A stretch of DNA of 64,000 nt from Leucogyrophana mollusca (Eukaryota; Basidiomycota; Agaricomycetes; Boletales), in assembly GCA_021014945.1 (NCBI GenBank), contig MU266446.1:1-64000 (forward strand). Direction: 5' to 3'. Of this stretch, positions 9,573-20,789 are shown piece by piece (position 1 is the first letter of the stretch; each line of letters starts with the position of its first letter). The notes beneath the pieces were generated by a model. It saw nothing but the letters and a program-made list of their open reading frames with translations, was not told where the DNA came from and searched no databases. The translations under genes were made by a program, and so were the position numbers.

Positions 9573-12221
9573 ATGCCAGCTGTAGTGTCGCCACCTTCTG
9601 CCTCCCGCCCCGACCCTAAAACCATCCCGAGCAAACCACGCGCGCAGCCGTCTTCCAGGAAAGTCCGTGTGGTGAGACGGCGAGGGAGAGCCAATGGGCA
9701 TTTTGAAAGTGACGACGAGTTTGAGCGAGAGGTTGGGACTGACTCCGAGTCTGATAACGATGATCATTCTACCGTCGACTCCGTCACAGACTCTGACACC
9801 GAACCTGCTTCGGAGGATGTACTGTCGAATGGGCACTCCCACATACTCACCCCAAACACTACACAAAGTTCCGGAGACGCATCGCTCAATCACAGTGCAT
9901 CTAAACCTCTCGTTGGCGACCCATCCTTCTTTGGCACAGCTGGGAATTGGTCGGAAATGGTCGCCGAGGAGACCGTAAATGGCCCTGCAGACCTACCCGT
10001 CATCGAGTTTGCAGACTTTGATGGCCATTCGATGGACCGGAAACCACAAACAGTCCCCACCGCCCGCAAGACAACGAAGCCCTCGAAACGGGCGCCGGTT
10101 AAGCGCGCAGTTCCAGCGCCTGCTTCAGATCACAGTCCCCGCCCACAGTCAACGCCATTGGAAACCGGCGACCGAGATGAGCTCTCGGAAGATCCGCCTC
10201 TTGCTTCTACCTCTCAACAACCCTCACGAGGGGCGTTTGTCAGGCGACCTCCTGGACAGTCTGCCCGCCAAGCATACCAGCAAAGACTAGAAGCAGATCC
10301 TTCCTATGTTCCCTCTGTCGGTGAATTTTGGGCTCATGATGATCGGTTACTGGACAAGGACCTCCGAAGCCTCAGTGGGTGGTGGAGAGGACGCTGGCAA
10401 GGTCGTGGTCGTGGAAGAGGTGGGTTTGACCGCGGTTTTATGCGAGGGAGAGGCAGAGGAGGATTCCTTGGTCCGGATTCTGGGCACCGCATCCCTCAAC
10501 AAGATGGATCAGACCCAAAGGAGGGAGAGAAGGTAGATGCTGACGCACCTCCCATCGACCAGCCTTGGACGCATGATGGTTTCGAGGAGATGAAGCGCCG
10601 GGATGAGAAACGGCGGGCACTCCAGCAGCAGCAAGCGCGACCGGTACGAGGGTTTGGGTTATTCCGCGGGCGCGGGGGCTTCTCTCCCCGCGGTCGTGAC
10701 GGATTTGGTCGCGGTGGCTTTACGCCACCAGCAACTGCAGTCCGTACAGGTTCACCTGTTGCTCCCCCATCCGCAGTCGGAAGGACGTGGTACGCAATGA
10801 AACCAGAGCGAGTGTGGACCAAGCAGCACGAGGCATTCCTTTACTTCGACTCCGCGCTAAAGCCACGTCCTGGCCATGGTCCGGGATACCGAGTGAAGCT
10901 GTCTGACGGGGGCGTGCATGTCGTCAGGGGTCCACCCAAATCTGGGCAGCCAGCTTCGCAGGCATCGGCGGAAGTATCATCTGCTCACGCCGCTTCCTCC
11001 GAGGACGGTGACAGAGCCTATGTAGTGCGCGTGCCCAAATCTGCCGATAAGAAGCAAGCGGCTGAGCCGGTCGTTACGGTTGCTGAGCCTGTGACCACTG
11101 TGGAGGAACCCCCGATCGAAGACGTCTTCACGGTGAGGCCGGGGCTTGTACCGAGAGTATCTATCCTTGAATCTCAACCGCCCGCCCCCGCAGCCAATGA
11201 CCATGACCATGGTCTGCCGCTGGCACCTCCCTCTGCCGGGCCATCCACGCAGCCCGATGAACCGTCGTCGTCATCGCCGCCAGCACCTCCTGTCTCACCA
11301 AAGAAGATCACATCCCCACTTCTCAACCAGCTCATGCAGGATGCTGCCGAGCAACAGGCTAATCAATCTAGTCAAGCAGTACCAACCGGGGTAGTGTGGG
11401 AGCAGCAGGAGAATACTGCACCAGCCCTCTTCCAAGCTGAAGGGGAGCCGTCAAACCGCCGGTCACTGCCAGCAGTGCCTCCTCTGCAGACCGTCTTCTC
11501 CCCACCGCCACAACCATCCCCTCCCTATGGTTCGCCGTACGGATATGGTTCCCCACTACCCCCAGGTATCGTTGTGAATCAACATGGCATGCCTTACGAA
11601 GTGGCCACCGGTCGCGCTGTATACCTGCAAGCTCCTCCTACCATGTACACCCCTCGCCCGCTTGCACATGGAATGATGACTCCTCCCGGGCTCCCCTTCG
11701 TCCCTGGCCACATGCACCATCATTCCGCGAGTTCACCAGACTTCCTTGCGCCACCTCGCACACCTATCAACGGATTCATCGATCCAGCAACAGGTGGTCC
11801 TATATTCTCATTCCCCCGTCAGAACTCGCGTATTGAGATACGCCCACCATCGGCACAGGTTGACGGGAAATCGTCGACCAAGTCCTTCCGCCGTCCATCG
11901 GGACTGAGGACAAGCGCGGCACCGTTTGAACCATCGCGGCCTGCCAGTCCCACAAATCTGTCGTACTTCCCCGATGCCCCAGGTTCGACCACAGAAGAGA
12001 GCTATCCAATGCCCGAAGCGGAGCACAATGGCGAGGCTGCGCAGCCTATGCAGGAGCAACCAATAGGCCCTCACTCCATGATGCCATACTCGCCTTATCA
12101 GCAACAATACTACTACCCCGAACAGTACGGCTACTCGCAGTACTACGACATGTCGCAGACGCCTCAGTACGAGATGTATCCCGGAGACCCTCATGCTCAC
12201 CCTCAGGCCGTATACTATTGA
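9573..12221 (+). CDS. Btz/CASC3-type eIF4AIII-binding protein (exon junction complex)
   Basis: A single long coding exon of about 882 residues. It has an acidic N-terminal stretch (SDDEFEREVGTDSESDNDD), then the two hallmarks of the Btz/SELOR module: YVPSVGEFWAHDDR at about 244-258 and PWTHDGFEEM at about 331-340. Between and after them lie RGG-rich repeats (GRGRGRGGFDRGF, RGRGRGGF, FRGRGGF), which suggest RNA binding. The remainder is Pro/Ser-rich and disordered, with a Tyr/Gln-rich tail (residues about 840-882). In animals CASC3/Barentsz is the fourth exon junction core subunit and clamps eIF4AIII on spliced mRNA. The same role here is inferred from the paired F--HD-R and W-HD-F motifs. Yeasts lack a clear counterpart. 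The ATG at 9573 is preferred because the upstream ATG lies in a likely intron. Confidence 0.82.
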   Translation: MPAVVSPPSASRPDPKTIPSKPRAQPSSRKVRVVRRRGRANGHFESDDEFEREVGTDSESDNDDHSTVDSVTDSDTEPASEDVLSNGHSHILTPNTTQSSGDASLNHSASKPLVGDPSFFGTAGNWSEMVAEETVNGPADLPVIEFADFDGHSMDRKPQTVPTARKTTKPSKRAPVKRAVPAPASDHSPRPQSTPLETGDRDELSEDPPLASTSQQPSRGAFVRRPPGQSARQAYQQRLEADPSYVPSVGEFWAHDDRLLDKDLRSLSGWWRGRWQGRGRGRGGFDRGFMRGRGRGGFLGPDSGHRIPQQDGSDPKEGEKVDADAPPIDQPWTHDGFEEMKRRDEKRRALQQQQARPVRGFGLFRGRGGFSPRGRDGFGRGGFTPPATAVRTGSPVAPPSAVGRTWYAMKPERVWTKQHEAFLYFDSALKPRPGHGPGYRVKLSDGGVHVVRGPPKSGQPASQASAEVSSAHAASSEDGDRAYVVRVPKSADKKQAAEPVVTVAEPVTTVEEPPIEDVFTVRPGLVPRVSILESQPPAPAANDHDHGLPLAPPSAGPSTQPDEPSSSSPPAPPVSPKKITSPLLNQLMQDAAEQQANQSSQAVPTGVVWEQQENTAPALFQAEGEPSNRRSLPAVPPLQTVFSPPPQPSPPYGSPYGYGSPLPPGIVVNQHGMPYEVATGRAVYLQAPPTMYTPRPLAHGMMTPPGLPFVPGHMHHHSASSPDFLAPPRTPINGFIDPATGGPIFSFPRQNSRIEIRPPSAQVDGKSSTKSFRRPSGLRTSAAPFEPSRPASPTNLSYFPDAPGSTTEESYPMPEAEHNGEAAQPMQEQPIGPHSMMPYSPYQQQYYYPEQYGYSQYYDMSQTPQYEMYPGDPHAHPQAVYY

Positions 12222-12871
12222 TTCCTTTCTCTCGCGCCCCTCTTGCATGCTTGTTTCTGTCTTCAGTTTCCATGGGATACTACACCCGCTATCTGTGTCT
12301 ACCATCACTCTTCACGCGCCCTTCCGCAGTTACCCCACAGACTTCTGATCTCCTCATGCTGCTGTTCCACCTTACCTACAATGTTTTTTTTTCGCATTCG
12401 CAGGCTCTTGGTTACAAGTAATCTTGGTTCATACTCTACATTGCTGTTGTTCATGTCTTTGCTCTCACTCCCCTCGTATCCATGCCTTGTACTGAACGTT
12501 TTCAACTCGTGTCATGCCTTTGGGAACGAAGTCATCTCCGCGAATTTGTAAGTCTTGTGTTATTAGTCAGCCGCGCCACCCGAGTTTTCATTACGGGGTC
12601 AGCCACAGCCTGCAGTGGCCAGGCATTCTTGTCCTCAACTACCATCACCGTCGTCGAAGCGGCATTCGTTTTATTGCAGAGTTCTCCGAAAAGCTATTAT
12701 CTTGGGCTGGTATGTGACAGCGAACTACTAATGCACGGTTTCATGATGAAACCATTTTACCCAACTCGTTAGAAATCTGAGAAGAAAGGAGAGCACACAT
12801 TCGTTTCTACAGAGCGGTTGACACCGCCATCAGCCTCGCAATACCGCACACGGCCCTTTCGCGATCGAAAT
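12222..12871. other. Intergenic: Btz 3' UTR and TFIIB promoter
   Basis: 650 nt, pyrimidine-rich, between two plus-strand genes. No domain-bearing frame was seen. It presumably holds the 3' UTR of the Btz gene and the upstream region of TFIIB. Confidence 0.5.
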
Positions 12872-13985
12872 ATGGCCTTCTCGAAACCGTTTCCACTCGC
12901 ACAGTTGCCACAAAAATCTCAGCAGCCAACATTCGGTCCTGACCTGGCCGTGCGACTTATCTGCCCAGAGTGCAGAGACCCCAACCCGAACATCGTCGAG
13001 GAATTTGGAAGCGGAGATCTCGTGTGCGGTAGCTGTGGGCTGGTTCTCGGTGACCGCATCGTTGACACAAGGAGCGAATGGCGGGTAAGCACTCCCCTCC
13101 TTTTTGTGGTTCGAATTATCCCTGCATGCATTGTCTCCATTGCATTAGACGTTTGCCAATGACGAGGGAGACGACCCGTCGCGTGTCGGTGCAGCGTCAG
13201 ATCCATTGCTGGAAGGGATGGAGCAGCTGGATACGGTCATCAGCTTCCGAGATGGCGGCTCGGGCATTGCACGAGAGCTGCAGCGAGCCGCGTCACGTTC
13301 ACAGAGCTCTCGCTCAGAACGCAACCTCCTCACTGCGTTCCGTGATATCGGAAGTTGGTGTGACCAGTTCTCCCTCCCAAAAACAATCAGCGACATCGCG
13401 AAGCAGCTGTACAAACGCTCGGACGAGGAAAAGCTGCTCCGTGGGAAACCCCTCGAAGCTGTCATCGCTGCGTGCATATTCATTGCTTGCCGGCAGGCGC
13501 ATGTTCCTCGCACGTTCCGCGAGATATGCAATCTCACGCACGTGTCAAAAAAGACGCTTGGACAGTGCTACAAGGCACTCGAGCAGGCTTTTAATCTCGC
13601 TCCTGGGGCATCGGCGCACAGCACGTCTACAGCCTCTTCGTCCGGTCCCGAGAACCTCCTCGTGCGGTACTGCAATCACCTCGATCTTCCCGCGAACGTG
13701 CAGTCCATATGTGGAGACATCATCGTCGCGGCGCGCAAACTTGGGATTGCGGATGGACGTAGTCCGGTGTCTATCGCAGGGGGCGCAATATTTTTCACTT
13801 GTCTCTTATTGGGAAAACCAAAGTCTGCGAGAGACATTAGTGCTGTTGCGGGGGTGAGCGAGGGCACAATCAAGTTGGTTTATCGGTTATATTATAAGGA
13901 AAAGGAGAAGTTGGTGAAGCAGGACTTGATCGATGATGGCAAGGCGGATCTGAATCGCCTTGTTCTTGACCCGGTCACGAAATAG
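12872..13985 (+). CDS. SUA7: Transcription initiation factor IIB
   Basis: Two exons (12872-13084, 13149-13985) give about 349 residues. The N-terminal zinc ribbon is clear: CPEC at about residues 31-34 and [15 protein letters not shown], followed by the B-reader region ([18 protein letters not shown]). Two cyclin-fold repeats follow, with [19 protein letters not shown] in the first and [13 protein letters not shown] in the second. TFIIB joins TBP-bound promoters to RNA polymerase II and sets the start site. Length and motif order match full-length eukaryotic TFIIB, with no missing zinc ligand. It is nuclear and essential in other fungi. Confidence 0.95.
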
Positions 13986-14132
13986 GTGGGAAGGTAACAC
14001 TTATAGTATGTTTTTTTTCTTGTGCCCTACCTTGTAGCACTGTAATATTGCAATGGATTTTGGACACTCTTTTGAAGCACCAAACAACGTGTGGGAGGAT
14101 CGTCGAAAAGAGACGAACGGACAGCTAGATGA

Positions 14133-15293
14133 TCATCTTTTGCCTCCCCGCTTGCCCCTGGCTCCGCCTCTGCCGGAATCCCTACCAAGTGCTACTCCCC
14201 CTCTGCCTCTACTCGCTGTTCGTATGGCTTTGCGCACGTTCAGTACGTCGTCGCCACCTTTTTCTTTCCTTGACCTCCTCGCATCGCCGTCTATTTTCGA
14301 AAGTATTGCCAGAGACGTCTCCTTCTCCTTCTCTATTGGAACCTCTGTAGGTTCAAACTGCAAAGTATGAGTACAAACCGGGCAGCTATTTCGGAGATAT
14401 TACCTTGCGCTTAACGCCTCGCATTTTCTTTTCGCCTTCCAGCTTCTTGTCGAATTTACCCATGCTGGCTGTGCTCACCCGACTCGTCGCCAACGTTCTC
14501 TCGATCTCTTTTTTACGCTCTTCCCGGTCAGTAAGTGCGGTCTGAGCACGAGCCTGATTTTGTAACCGTTGCCGTTCATTCTTCGCAACTCTGGATTTGC
14601 GCTCGTCTCGAGCGGCTTTGACAGGATCATAATCCACATCTGAGAAATTAAGACGGGAGTCAATCGACCATACACTTTCCAGGATAACCTGTTCAAATAC
14701 ACAGACGTACCAGCATTAGCCTTAACCTCTGTGATCCACTGCTCTTCTTTCTCTTTGTTCTTCCCGTCCCGACCCCATCTGTTAACCCATTCTTGCCGCT
14801 CCTCATCCCACACCTTCTTCTCGCGCACCTTCTTCTGTATACCTTTTGCCGCAGCAAACCGTTCCCACTTGGTCGGAGGCTTGGGCTTAGGTAGGGGTTT
14901 CGCGCGAGGGAGATGAGTGGTTGGTGGTGGGAGCTGTGCGAGGGGTCCGTCGGGTGATGCCCGGGTAGGAAGGGCGTAGAGGGATGCGATGAGGGTTTGT
15001 ATGCCGTCTCGGGCTGTTGATTGCAGGTATTCCTCGAGGTTGTCTCTTTATTTTGTAGATATGTTTAAATGGTCGCAAAAGGTTGGGAATGATAATTTAT
15101 ACGCACTTGTAGCTGTCTTCGTCCACTGGATTGAGGTCTGTTACTGTCAGTAGCCCAGTGTCTACATCGAGAGGCGTGTCTTTCTCGACTGCGATGGATT
15201 GACTGCGGGGATGTTACGGGATTCCAAAAGCATTGCATACTCTACTACTCACAATTTTGCTGCATGCGAGGCGAGGATATTCGAGACATCCAT
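14133..15293 (-). CDS. RRS1: Ribosome biogenesis regulatory protein RRS1
   Basis: This multi-exon gene begins MDVSNILASHAAKF at 15293. The conserved core follows: DTGLLTVTDLNPVDED, a Leu/Pro stretch, PKPKPPTKWERFAAAKGI, and KKVWDEERQEWVNRWG. Then come VDYDPVKAARDERKSRVAKN and the basic C-terminal FEPTEVPIEKEKETSLAIL and VLNVRKAIRTASRGRGGVAL, ending in Gly/Arg repeats. RRS1 works with RPF2 to bring 5S rRNP into pre-60S ribosomes in the nucleolus. All conserved blocks are present, so the gene appears intact. It lies in tandem behind TIP41 with 184 nt between stop and ATG. Confidence 0.92.
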
Positions 15294-15477
15294 CGTTGAG
15301 GCCCGTACTAATCGTTGCAGGAGACTGGCTCGTAACTTTTTCGAGAGCACTATCAGGTCTCCCACGCCTATCTGTATGAGCCTAAGTATGAGGTGGTGAC
15401 TTCGATTGGACAGATGTTGTTTTTTGCAAATTACAGGTACATTGGCTTCTATAGCTATCTGGAAACGTTGATTCTCT

Positions 15478-16594
15478 TCATGAGGTGGAATGCTCCAAGA
15501 CAACCACTTCCATGTTCGTCTTAAGCCCTCGCCAGCGCGTCCCAGCACCATTCTGTTGTGATGCTTCCGTGGGCATTTCTGTCAGCACTTTTGCTATGAA
15601 ATTGGCATCGGTGAGTGGAGTCAGATCGTTCCTTTTGGGGAGTTGCTAGGTCGCGACAGTTTAGTCAAGTCCGAGTGTTTTTTTGTCCAATGACAGAACT
15701 TACACGTTTTACTCTATCGTATGGAGCTTCCCAGCCGCTTACTTGACGCACGACCAACAGTGGACTGGACGCAAATGAATGGTAGACTCGTGTGTCGTGT
15801 GTCCGGAAAAGGACGTTGTCCACACGCAAAGTAAACCGTGACAGGATAAAGATGCAAGTTGGCATCACCCGCTGCAGAGATGTCAGCTCAGGGTGACAAT
15901 CGCAATGAAGAGTATGTTAACTCACAATTCTGACAAGTAGACTCGAGGACCCATTGTCGTGAAGTTCATCCTCGAAGAGAGGAATTTCTGCGTAAAATAG
16001 TATTGGGTCTGGCCGAGTAAGCTCTGCCATCGGGATCGAATGGAAAGGCTGATCTGGGTCAGCAGCAGTCCACTTTATAGGCTCCGATATCGATGGCTCC
16101 AATGGTGATTCGGATGAATGTCGCGGGTGATGTCCAGCGTAAGTTGTCGTGTATGTCCAGTCATATGGCTTCGCCGCCATAGTTGTTGGTAGAGGCAGAT
16201 TTGTGCCCGGATCTGTGCTGGTGGTGCGCTCAGAAATATTGGATGCAAGCCGAAACAATAATCTTCTTTACCGGCTTTTGAGCCAAGCGTCTGCATACCC
16301 AACCTTGACCCCGCCGTCTCCATCTACGAGCTCTCCCTCCTTCACCCCTTTCAAAGCACTAGCGGTGTCAAACGTAAACTTCCACCCAGATGGAATATGT
16401 TCCAGAGATAAGTAATTGTTCCCAAAGGTCATCTCTGGCAACGCAAATCCCAAGGATGCCTGCAGCGCATCGCACTCTAACGCGTTAGATATTGGGTTTG
16501 TGGACGCGGTGATCACCCAGCCGTTAATCTCTATCGCCCTTGAGTTCGGCGACTCTGATAATTTGTGCTGCGGGACGGCGACCGCTGCAGACAT
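15478..16594 (-). CDS. TIP41: TIP41-like regulator of TOR/PP2A signalling
   Basis: This multi-exon gene starts at the ATG at 16594. Diagnostic blocks are ECDALQASLGFALPEMTFG and NNYLSLEHIPSGWKFTFD in the first exon, then PIKWTAADP, ILFYAEIPLFEDELHDNG, LRVDNVLFRTHDTRVYH and WEAPYDRVKR. The final exon has RNDLTPLTDANFIAKVL and GAGTRWRGLKTNMEVVVLEH, ending at a TGA at 15478-15480. A different open frame continues past that stop towards RRS1, but the family C-terminus supports this end. TIP41 binds TAP42/PP2A-type phosphatases and modulates TOR nutrient signalling. Divergent from the dynein gene with 159 nt between their ATGs. Confidence 0.92.
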
Positions 16595-16753
16595 GAGAGG
16601 GTCCAGGAAATAATCCTCCGGAACGCGCGAATGTGAATTAATCGTCGTCGTCGTTGCGGGAGATGGGGGATACTTATCCGTCGGAGATTGAAAACAATTG
16701 CATACCTACTAAATAACCAGTTGCATACCTCAGAAATATTGTTGCAGAGTACT

Positions 16754-18658
16754 ATGGAGGGATCGCGTCCAGCAACGCCAGAAGCCCCGCCGCAGGATTT
16801 ATGGTCGTCAATATTGGACTCTGTTTCGTCGACGCGGTCAATCCCCTCGAAACAAGTGTTGCTGCTGGGCCAGCCGTTATCTGGCAAGTCGGTCCTTGCC
16901 TCAGCTTTGTTGCAGAAACCTGTAGCAGACGAAGAGAAAGGCGAGTCGCGCTCTGATTTCGCACTCGGCTACGACTGGGCCGATGTAAGAGACGACGCGG
17001 ATGAAGGTGAGTTATTCCGTCCTGGTGCAGCAAATTGTGCTGACTGCCTGGTACAGACACTTTGGCGCGGCTGTCTGTGTACACCGTTCCCTCAACAGCC
17101 ACGTCGTACACCGCATTGCTCCCGCACTTTCTACCCCCTCGGTCATCGCTACCGCACACCGTTGTTGTGATTGTACTGGATTGGACACGTCCGTGGACAT
17201 TTGTTGAAGACTTACAAACATGGCTCAAGTGGGTCGAGGATTGGGCGAAAGGTGACGGTTCGCGCGAAGTAGAGATCGTTAAAGAAGAGAACCGCGAGAG
17301 ATGTACTCTTAATCTTGTCGTGGATCAATCTGGGTGGCTGACTATCTTCCGTAGTACAGTCACATTTGCAGCACTACACCGAGCCTTCGTCGGATTCACT
17401 ACCCGCGACTTCCAATTTGTCATCAAACACTGTGCTGCCTCTTGGCCCTGGAACCCTGACGCACAACGCAGCCGGAGTTCCGATCATTGTCGCGTGCGCT
17501 AAAGCAGATCTGATTGACGAGGGGAGCGATCTCGCTGCAGGTGCCTCGGGTATGGGAGGCATGGTCAAAGGTAAAGGAGGTGAGTGGGAAGAGAGGACCG
17601 ACGGTGTGATGCAGGTGCTGCGAACTGTATGCCTGAAATGTAAGTGCCATGCAGCGCGTCAAGACCCGGCACAGTAACCAACTACAATTTTTCAGATGGC
17701 GCCTCGCTATTCTACACGACACAACAGCCTAGCACGCTACAGGTCTTGAGGCAATATGCCCTTCACCTTTTGTTTATGCCTCCGGCACCATCCCCTGGGC
17801 TTTCTTCGGGAACAGATGCCCCCGCTCCGATTCGCAATCCGTTTGTCTTCAACCATAGACCTAATACCCTCGATCGTGATCGGATCGTTGTGCCTGCAGG
17901 CTGGGACAGCTGGGGAAAGATTTCTGTTCTACGCGAGGGTTTCGAGGCCAAAGTATGGGGGGAGGCTTGGGAGGCGGATCTCGAGGCGGATGCTACGGTT
18001 GTTGAAGACGGACCCGGAGCCAAAAGAATGTATCGGTTATTGGTTTTGGATCAAGGAGCAAAAGTGAGATTTATTGGCACAGCGATTGTTAGTGCCCTTG
18101 ACTCATTTCACTCGATATCAGCCTCCCCCGTTACCGCCCTTCAATAACCCAATGCCAGAGCAAGCTTTTCTTGCGAAGCACTACGACGAGAATGCCAAAA
18201 AGCCAGACCGCGATCCCCGTGGTGCATTTCGCAATCCCATGGAAAACTCGGCAGCAGGTATTGTCGGTCCTCTCGGAAGCAGCAGCTTCAACCTTCCGAA
18301 TGTCGAGCGTGCCCTCAGCGAGATGGAGGCTAGCGTTGGTGGCAGCTCATTGAATACCAGCGTGAGCGGAGATGCGGCGAGGAGGCTATCGACAAGGGGT
18401 GGTGCACGACCCGCAGCGTCCGGGCTGTCTGCTGTGGGTGTGCCAGGGTCGTCTGCCAATGTGGTTCGTTCGCCTGCCTCGCCTACGATAGGAACGTCTC
18501 CGAGTCCGACTGGAGGCCAGACGCAGCACGAGGTACTGCAGAATTTCTTCCAGAGCTTGCTTAGTTCGAAGGATCGGGCAGGGGCGAGCGTGGCAGCGAC
18601 GAGGAGTCCTGGGCCTAAAGCGAATGGGAACTCGAGTGGGACCGATGACCCGAGTTGA
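16754..18658 (+). CDS. Cytoplasmic dynein light intermediate chain
   Basis: The ATG at 16754 opens MEGSRPATPEAPPQDLWSS. A P-loop follows (LLLGQPLSGKSVL, about residues 36-48), then YDWADVRDD, ARLSVYTVP, a hydrophobic strand VVVIVLDWTRPWTFVEDL, GVPIIVACAKADL and GASLFYTTQQPSTLQVL. Later exons carry HLLFMPP, VPAGWDSWGKI and an Arg/Ser/Pro-rich tail with FNLPNVERALSEMEA. This is the Ras-like GTPase-fold domain plus adaptor-binding tail of dynein light intermediate chains. The protein holds the dynein heavy chain and links it to cargo adaptors, and in hyphae it supports nuclear and vesicle movement. At least four introns are needed. No defect seen. Confidence 0.92.
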
Positions 18659-18973
18659 TTGCTATGTATGATGTGTATTTTACTTTCCACAATACATAAT
18701 TGTTTCTAGATCTCCCTGAGTTTCTGCCATAGTAACATAGTGTGCTCTTCAATTCCAGTCTCAGCCACAATCATTTATTGTTGTGTATTTTGGGAAAGTA
18801 AACAAAGAACAAACAAAGCTTCCTTAAGACCTGACCACCATCTCGCCGTGGAATTTCGGTCCCAAGCCAGGCAAGATTTTATACTTTCGGCCCTCAAAGC
18901 GCCCGCACCGCACCGTCCGCAAGCCCTATCCCACAAGCACAAACGGCTTAGCAGAACCCCGAACGACCTAAAG
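18659..18973. other. Short intergenic region
   Basis: 315 nt between two plus-strand genes. I see no gene or clear element in it. Confidence 0.4.
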
Positions 18974-20394
18974 ATGGGCAAATGGTGCGCCTCATTGTGA
19001 TCTCATATCGCTAAATTGGTTCTCACCTCCGTGCGGGTTCCTTGTATAGGACGCCCGAGTATTATGATGATGTGCTCGGTGCAAAAATGAGGAGCTTGGT
19101 GTATGCCTGTTCACTATATGTGCGGGTCTGAATGTTGGCTGAGAGTGCTACTCTGCCTAATAGCTCCGGTGCCATAAAACGTGCCAAGCTCGGGGACGAC
19201 GAGAAAACAGAACCTACGATAAGCTATGAAGCTTTCGTGGAAGAACTGAGTACAGGGGACTCATTTACCACCTCCATCATCGAAGTTCTAGTCAAAGTGC
19301 GCTCGTTTCGTCTGGGCCAGGGACATGTCTCAAGCTGAACGTACCCACCGCAGGAACTAGCAGAACGTCGACTTCGAGATCCAGCAGACCGCGGACTTAT
19401 CGCGGATCGCACGATGCGCTCTTTGAGGAGGTTATCCAGCCCTGCCACAGTCTACAGACCGCGGAATCATGGGCGTGGTTCAGGTGGCAGAAGAGGGGTC
19501 GACCTGACGGAGTATCTGTCGCAACCCCCGGATGAGCTGGAGATGGACGATGACGACGATGAAATTGTGGCATCGTATAGCCCTTTTATCTCGATTGCAG
19601 ATGGTAGGGAATCTCGTACGAACTCGCACCCGTATGGACCGCAATCACACAACTGGTCCAATCCAGTAATCCCCTACCGCTTGAGCGCTGCCCACAATGC
19701 ACATCCTCCCGCAACGGAAGCTAATGCCGATCGAGTCCTCCCTCCCTTGCAAGAATCCTCCTCTACAAATCGAACTAGTGGCTGGACGCTTCCGTCTGCA
19801 AGCGGTCTCCTGCACACCACTCTCGCCCGCCAATCATCCCTCCGTCGTCCTGCAAGAAGCAGGACAGCGGACTTCAGCGAGTTCACGTCGCGACGTCGGA
19901 ACTCAACACGACAGCTTGCAGAAGGGGAGGGCACATCGAGACCAGAGTCTACAACGTCTTTTTTCATGGAACCCTCTGAGCCACTTCCAAATCGCGAAGC
20001 AGAAAATTCCTCCACCGCGCCGCCGCAAGCCAGGCATTTTTTCCCTTTCGCACGCCGATTCGAAGTCATTCCCACACCGCGCCCAGCAGCCAGCGGTTCT
20101 GACGAATGGTATTTCCCACCATCGTCAGCCTGGTCAGGAGCTTCTCAAAGAAGCACTCCGACTAATGCTGATCATGAAACGAGTGAAGAGCGCTCCCAGG
20201 CGCCGCGACTCCGTCGGGGCGGACTCCGGGCTCCCGAATCCATACTCTCACGGCATGCTTCACCCGCCACTTACATCGACCTTCCACATCCACCCACCCT
20301 GAGCCATCCTGAGCCAGGTGTTGACATTGCCGCGCCGTCAGAAACAACAAGGTCCGTATCAGAGGAGATTCTCCAGTCAATTGGCGGTCCCTAG
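18974..20394 (+). CDS. Unrecognised Ser/Pro-rich protein with acidic run
   Basis: I do not recognise this gene. The best model has four exons. It opens MGKWTPEYYDDVLGAKMRSL from an ATG at 18974 split by an intron, then has SGAIKRAKLGDDEKTEP and YEAFVEELSTGDSFTTSI. The last exon begins ELAERRLRDPADRG and runs without a stop for about 1 kb. Its N-terminal part is helical and charged. The rest is low-complexity, with an acidic run (EMDDDDDE), many Ser-Arg and Pro residues, and a short C-terminal helix (SVSEEILQSIGG). No membrane segment or known catalytic motif is visible. The first two splice joins are less certain than the last. A nuclear or scaffold role would be a guess. Confidence 0.6.
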
Positions 20395-20789
20395 ACTATT
20401 TATCGTGGATGCGGATTCTGTAGTACTATCTATCCATCTTGTTTCAGCATACGTAGGTACCATTGGCAATGCATCTGGACATCTGGCATCACATAATTCC
20501 TTGGCAACTCACTCAGCATCAAGTCTTCCCTTGGATCTGTGCGCTCCCCGGGCCTGGTCGTGAACGACTTCCCAAATTATACCGTGAACCGCTCGCGGAG
20601 AACGTGGATATAACACCTCTGACCACTGGCAACCGTGACAAACCCAAGGGCAGAAGGGGTTATTTGTTCTTGTGTGGTTCGGAGGCTACAGCATAATAAC
20701 TACAAACAACGCCCTTGGCCGTAAATGGATGGGTGACTGCCGCTCGCGTCGTGCCGGCTGGAAGGTGCGTTACTGTCAGTCCAACGGTC
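20395..20789. other. Intergenic region upstream of the TLS1-like gene
   Basis: 395 nt between tandem plus-strand genes. No gene was recognised; presumably UTR and promoter. Confidence 0.4.

Noticed and set aside
15249..15551. Minus-strand open frame running from the end of TIP41 through the RRS1 start in the same frame, suggesting a TIP41-RRS1 fusion.
   Set aside because: The family-specific TIP41 C-terminus (GAGTRWRGLKTN...) is in a different frame and stops at 15478, and RRS1 has its own conserved ATG at 15293. The joint frame is chance.
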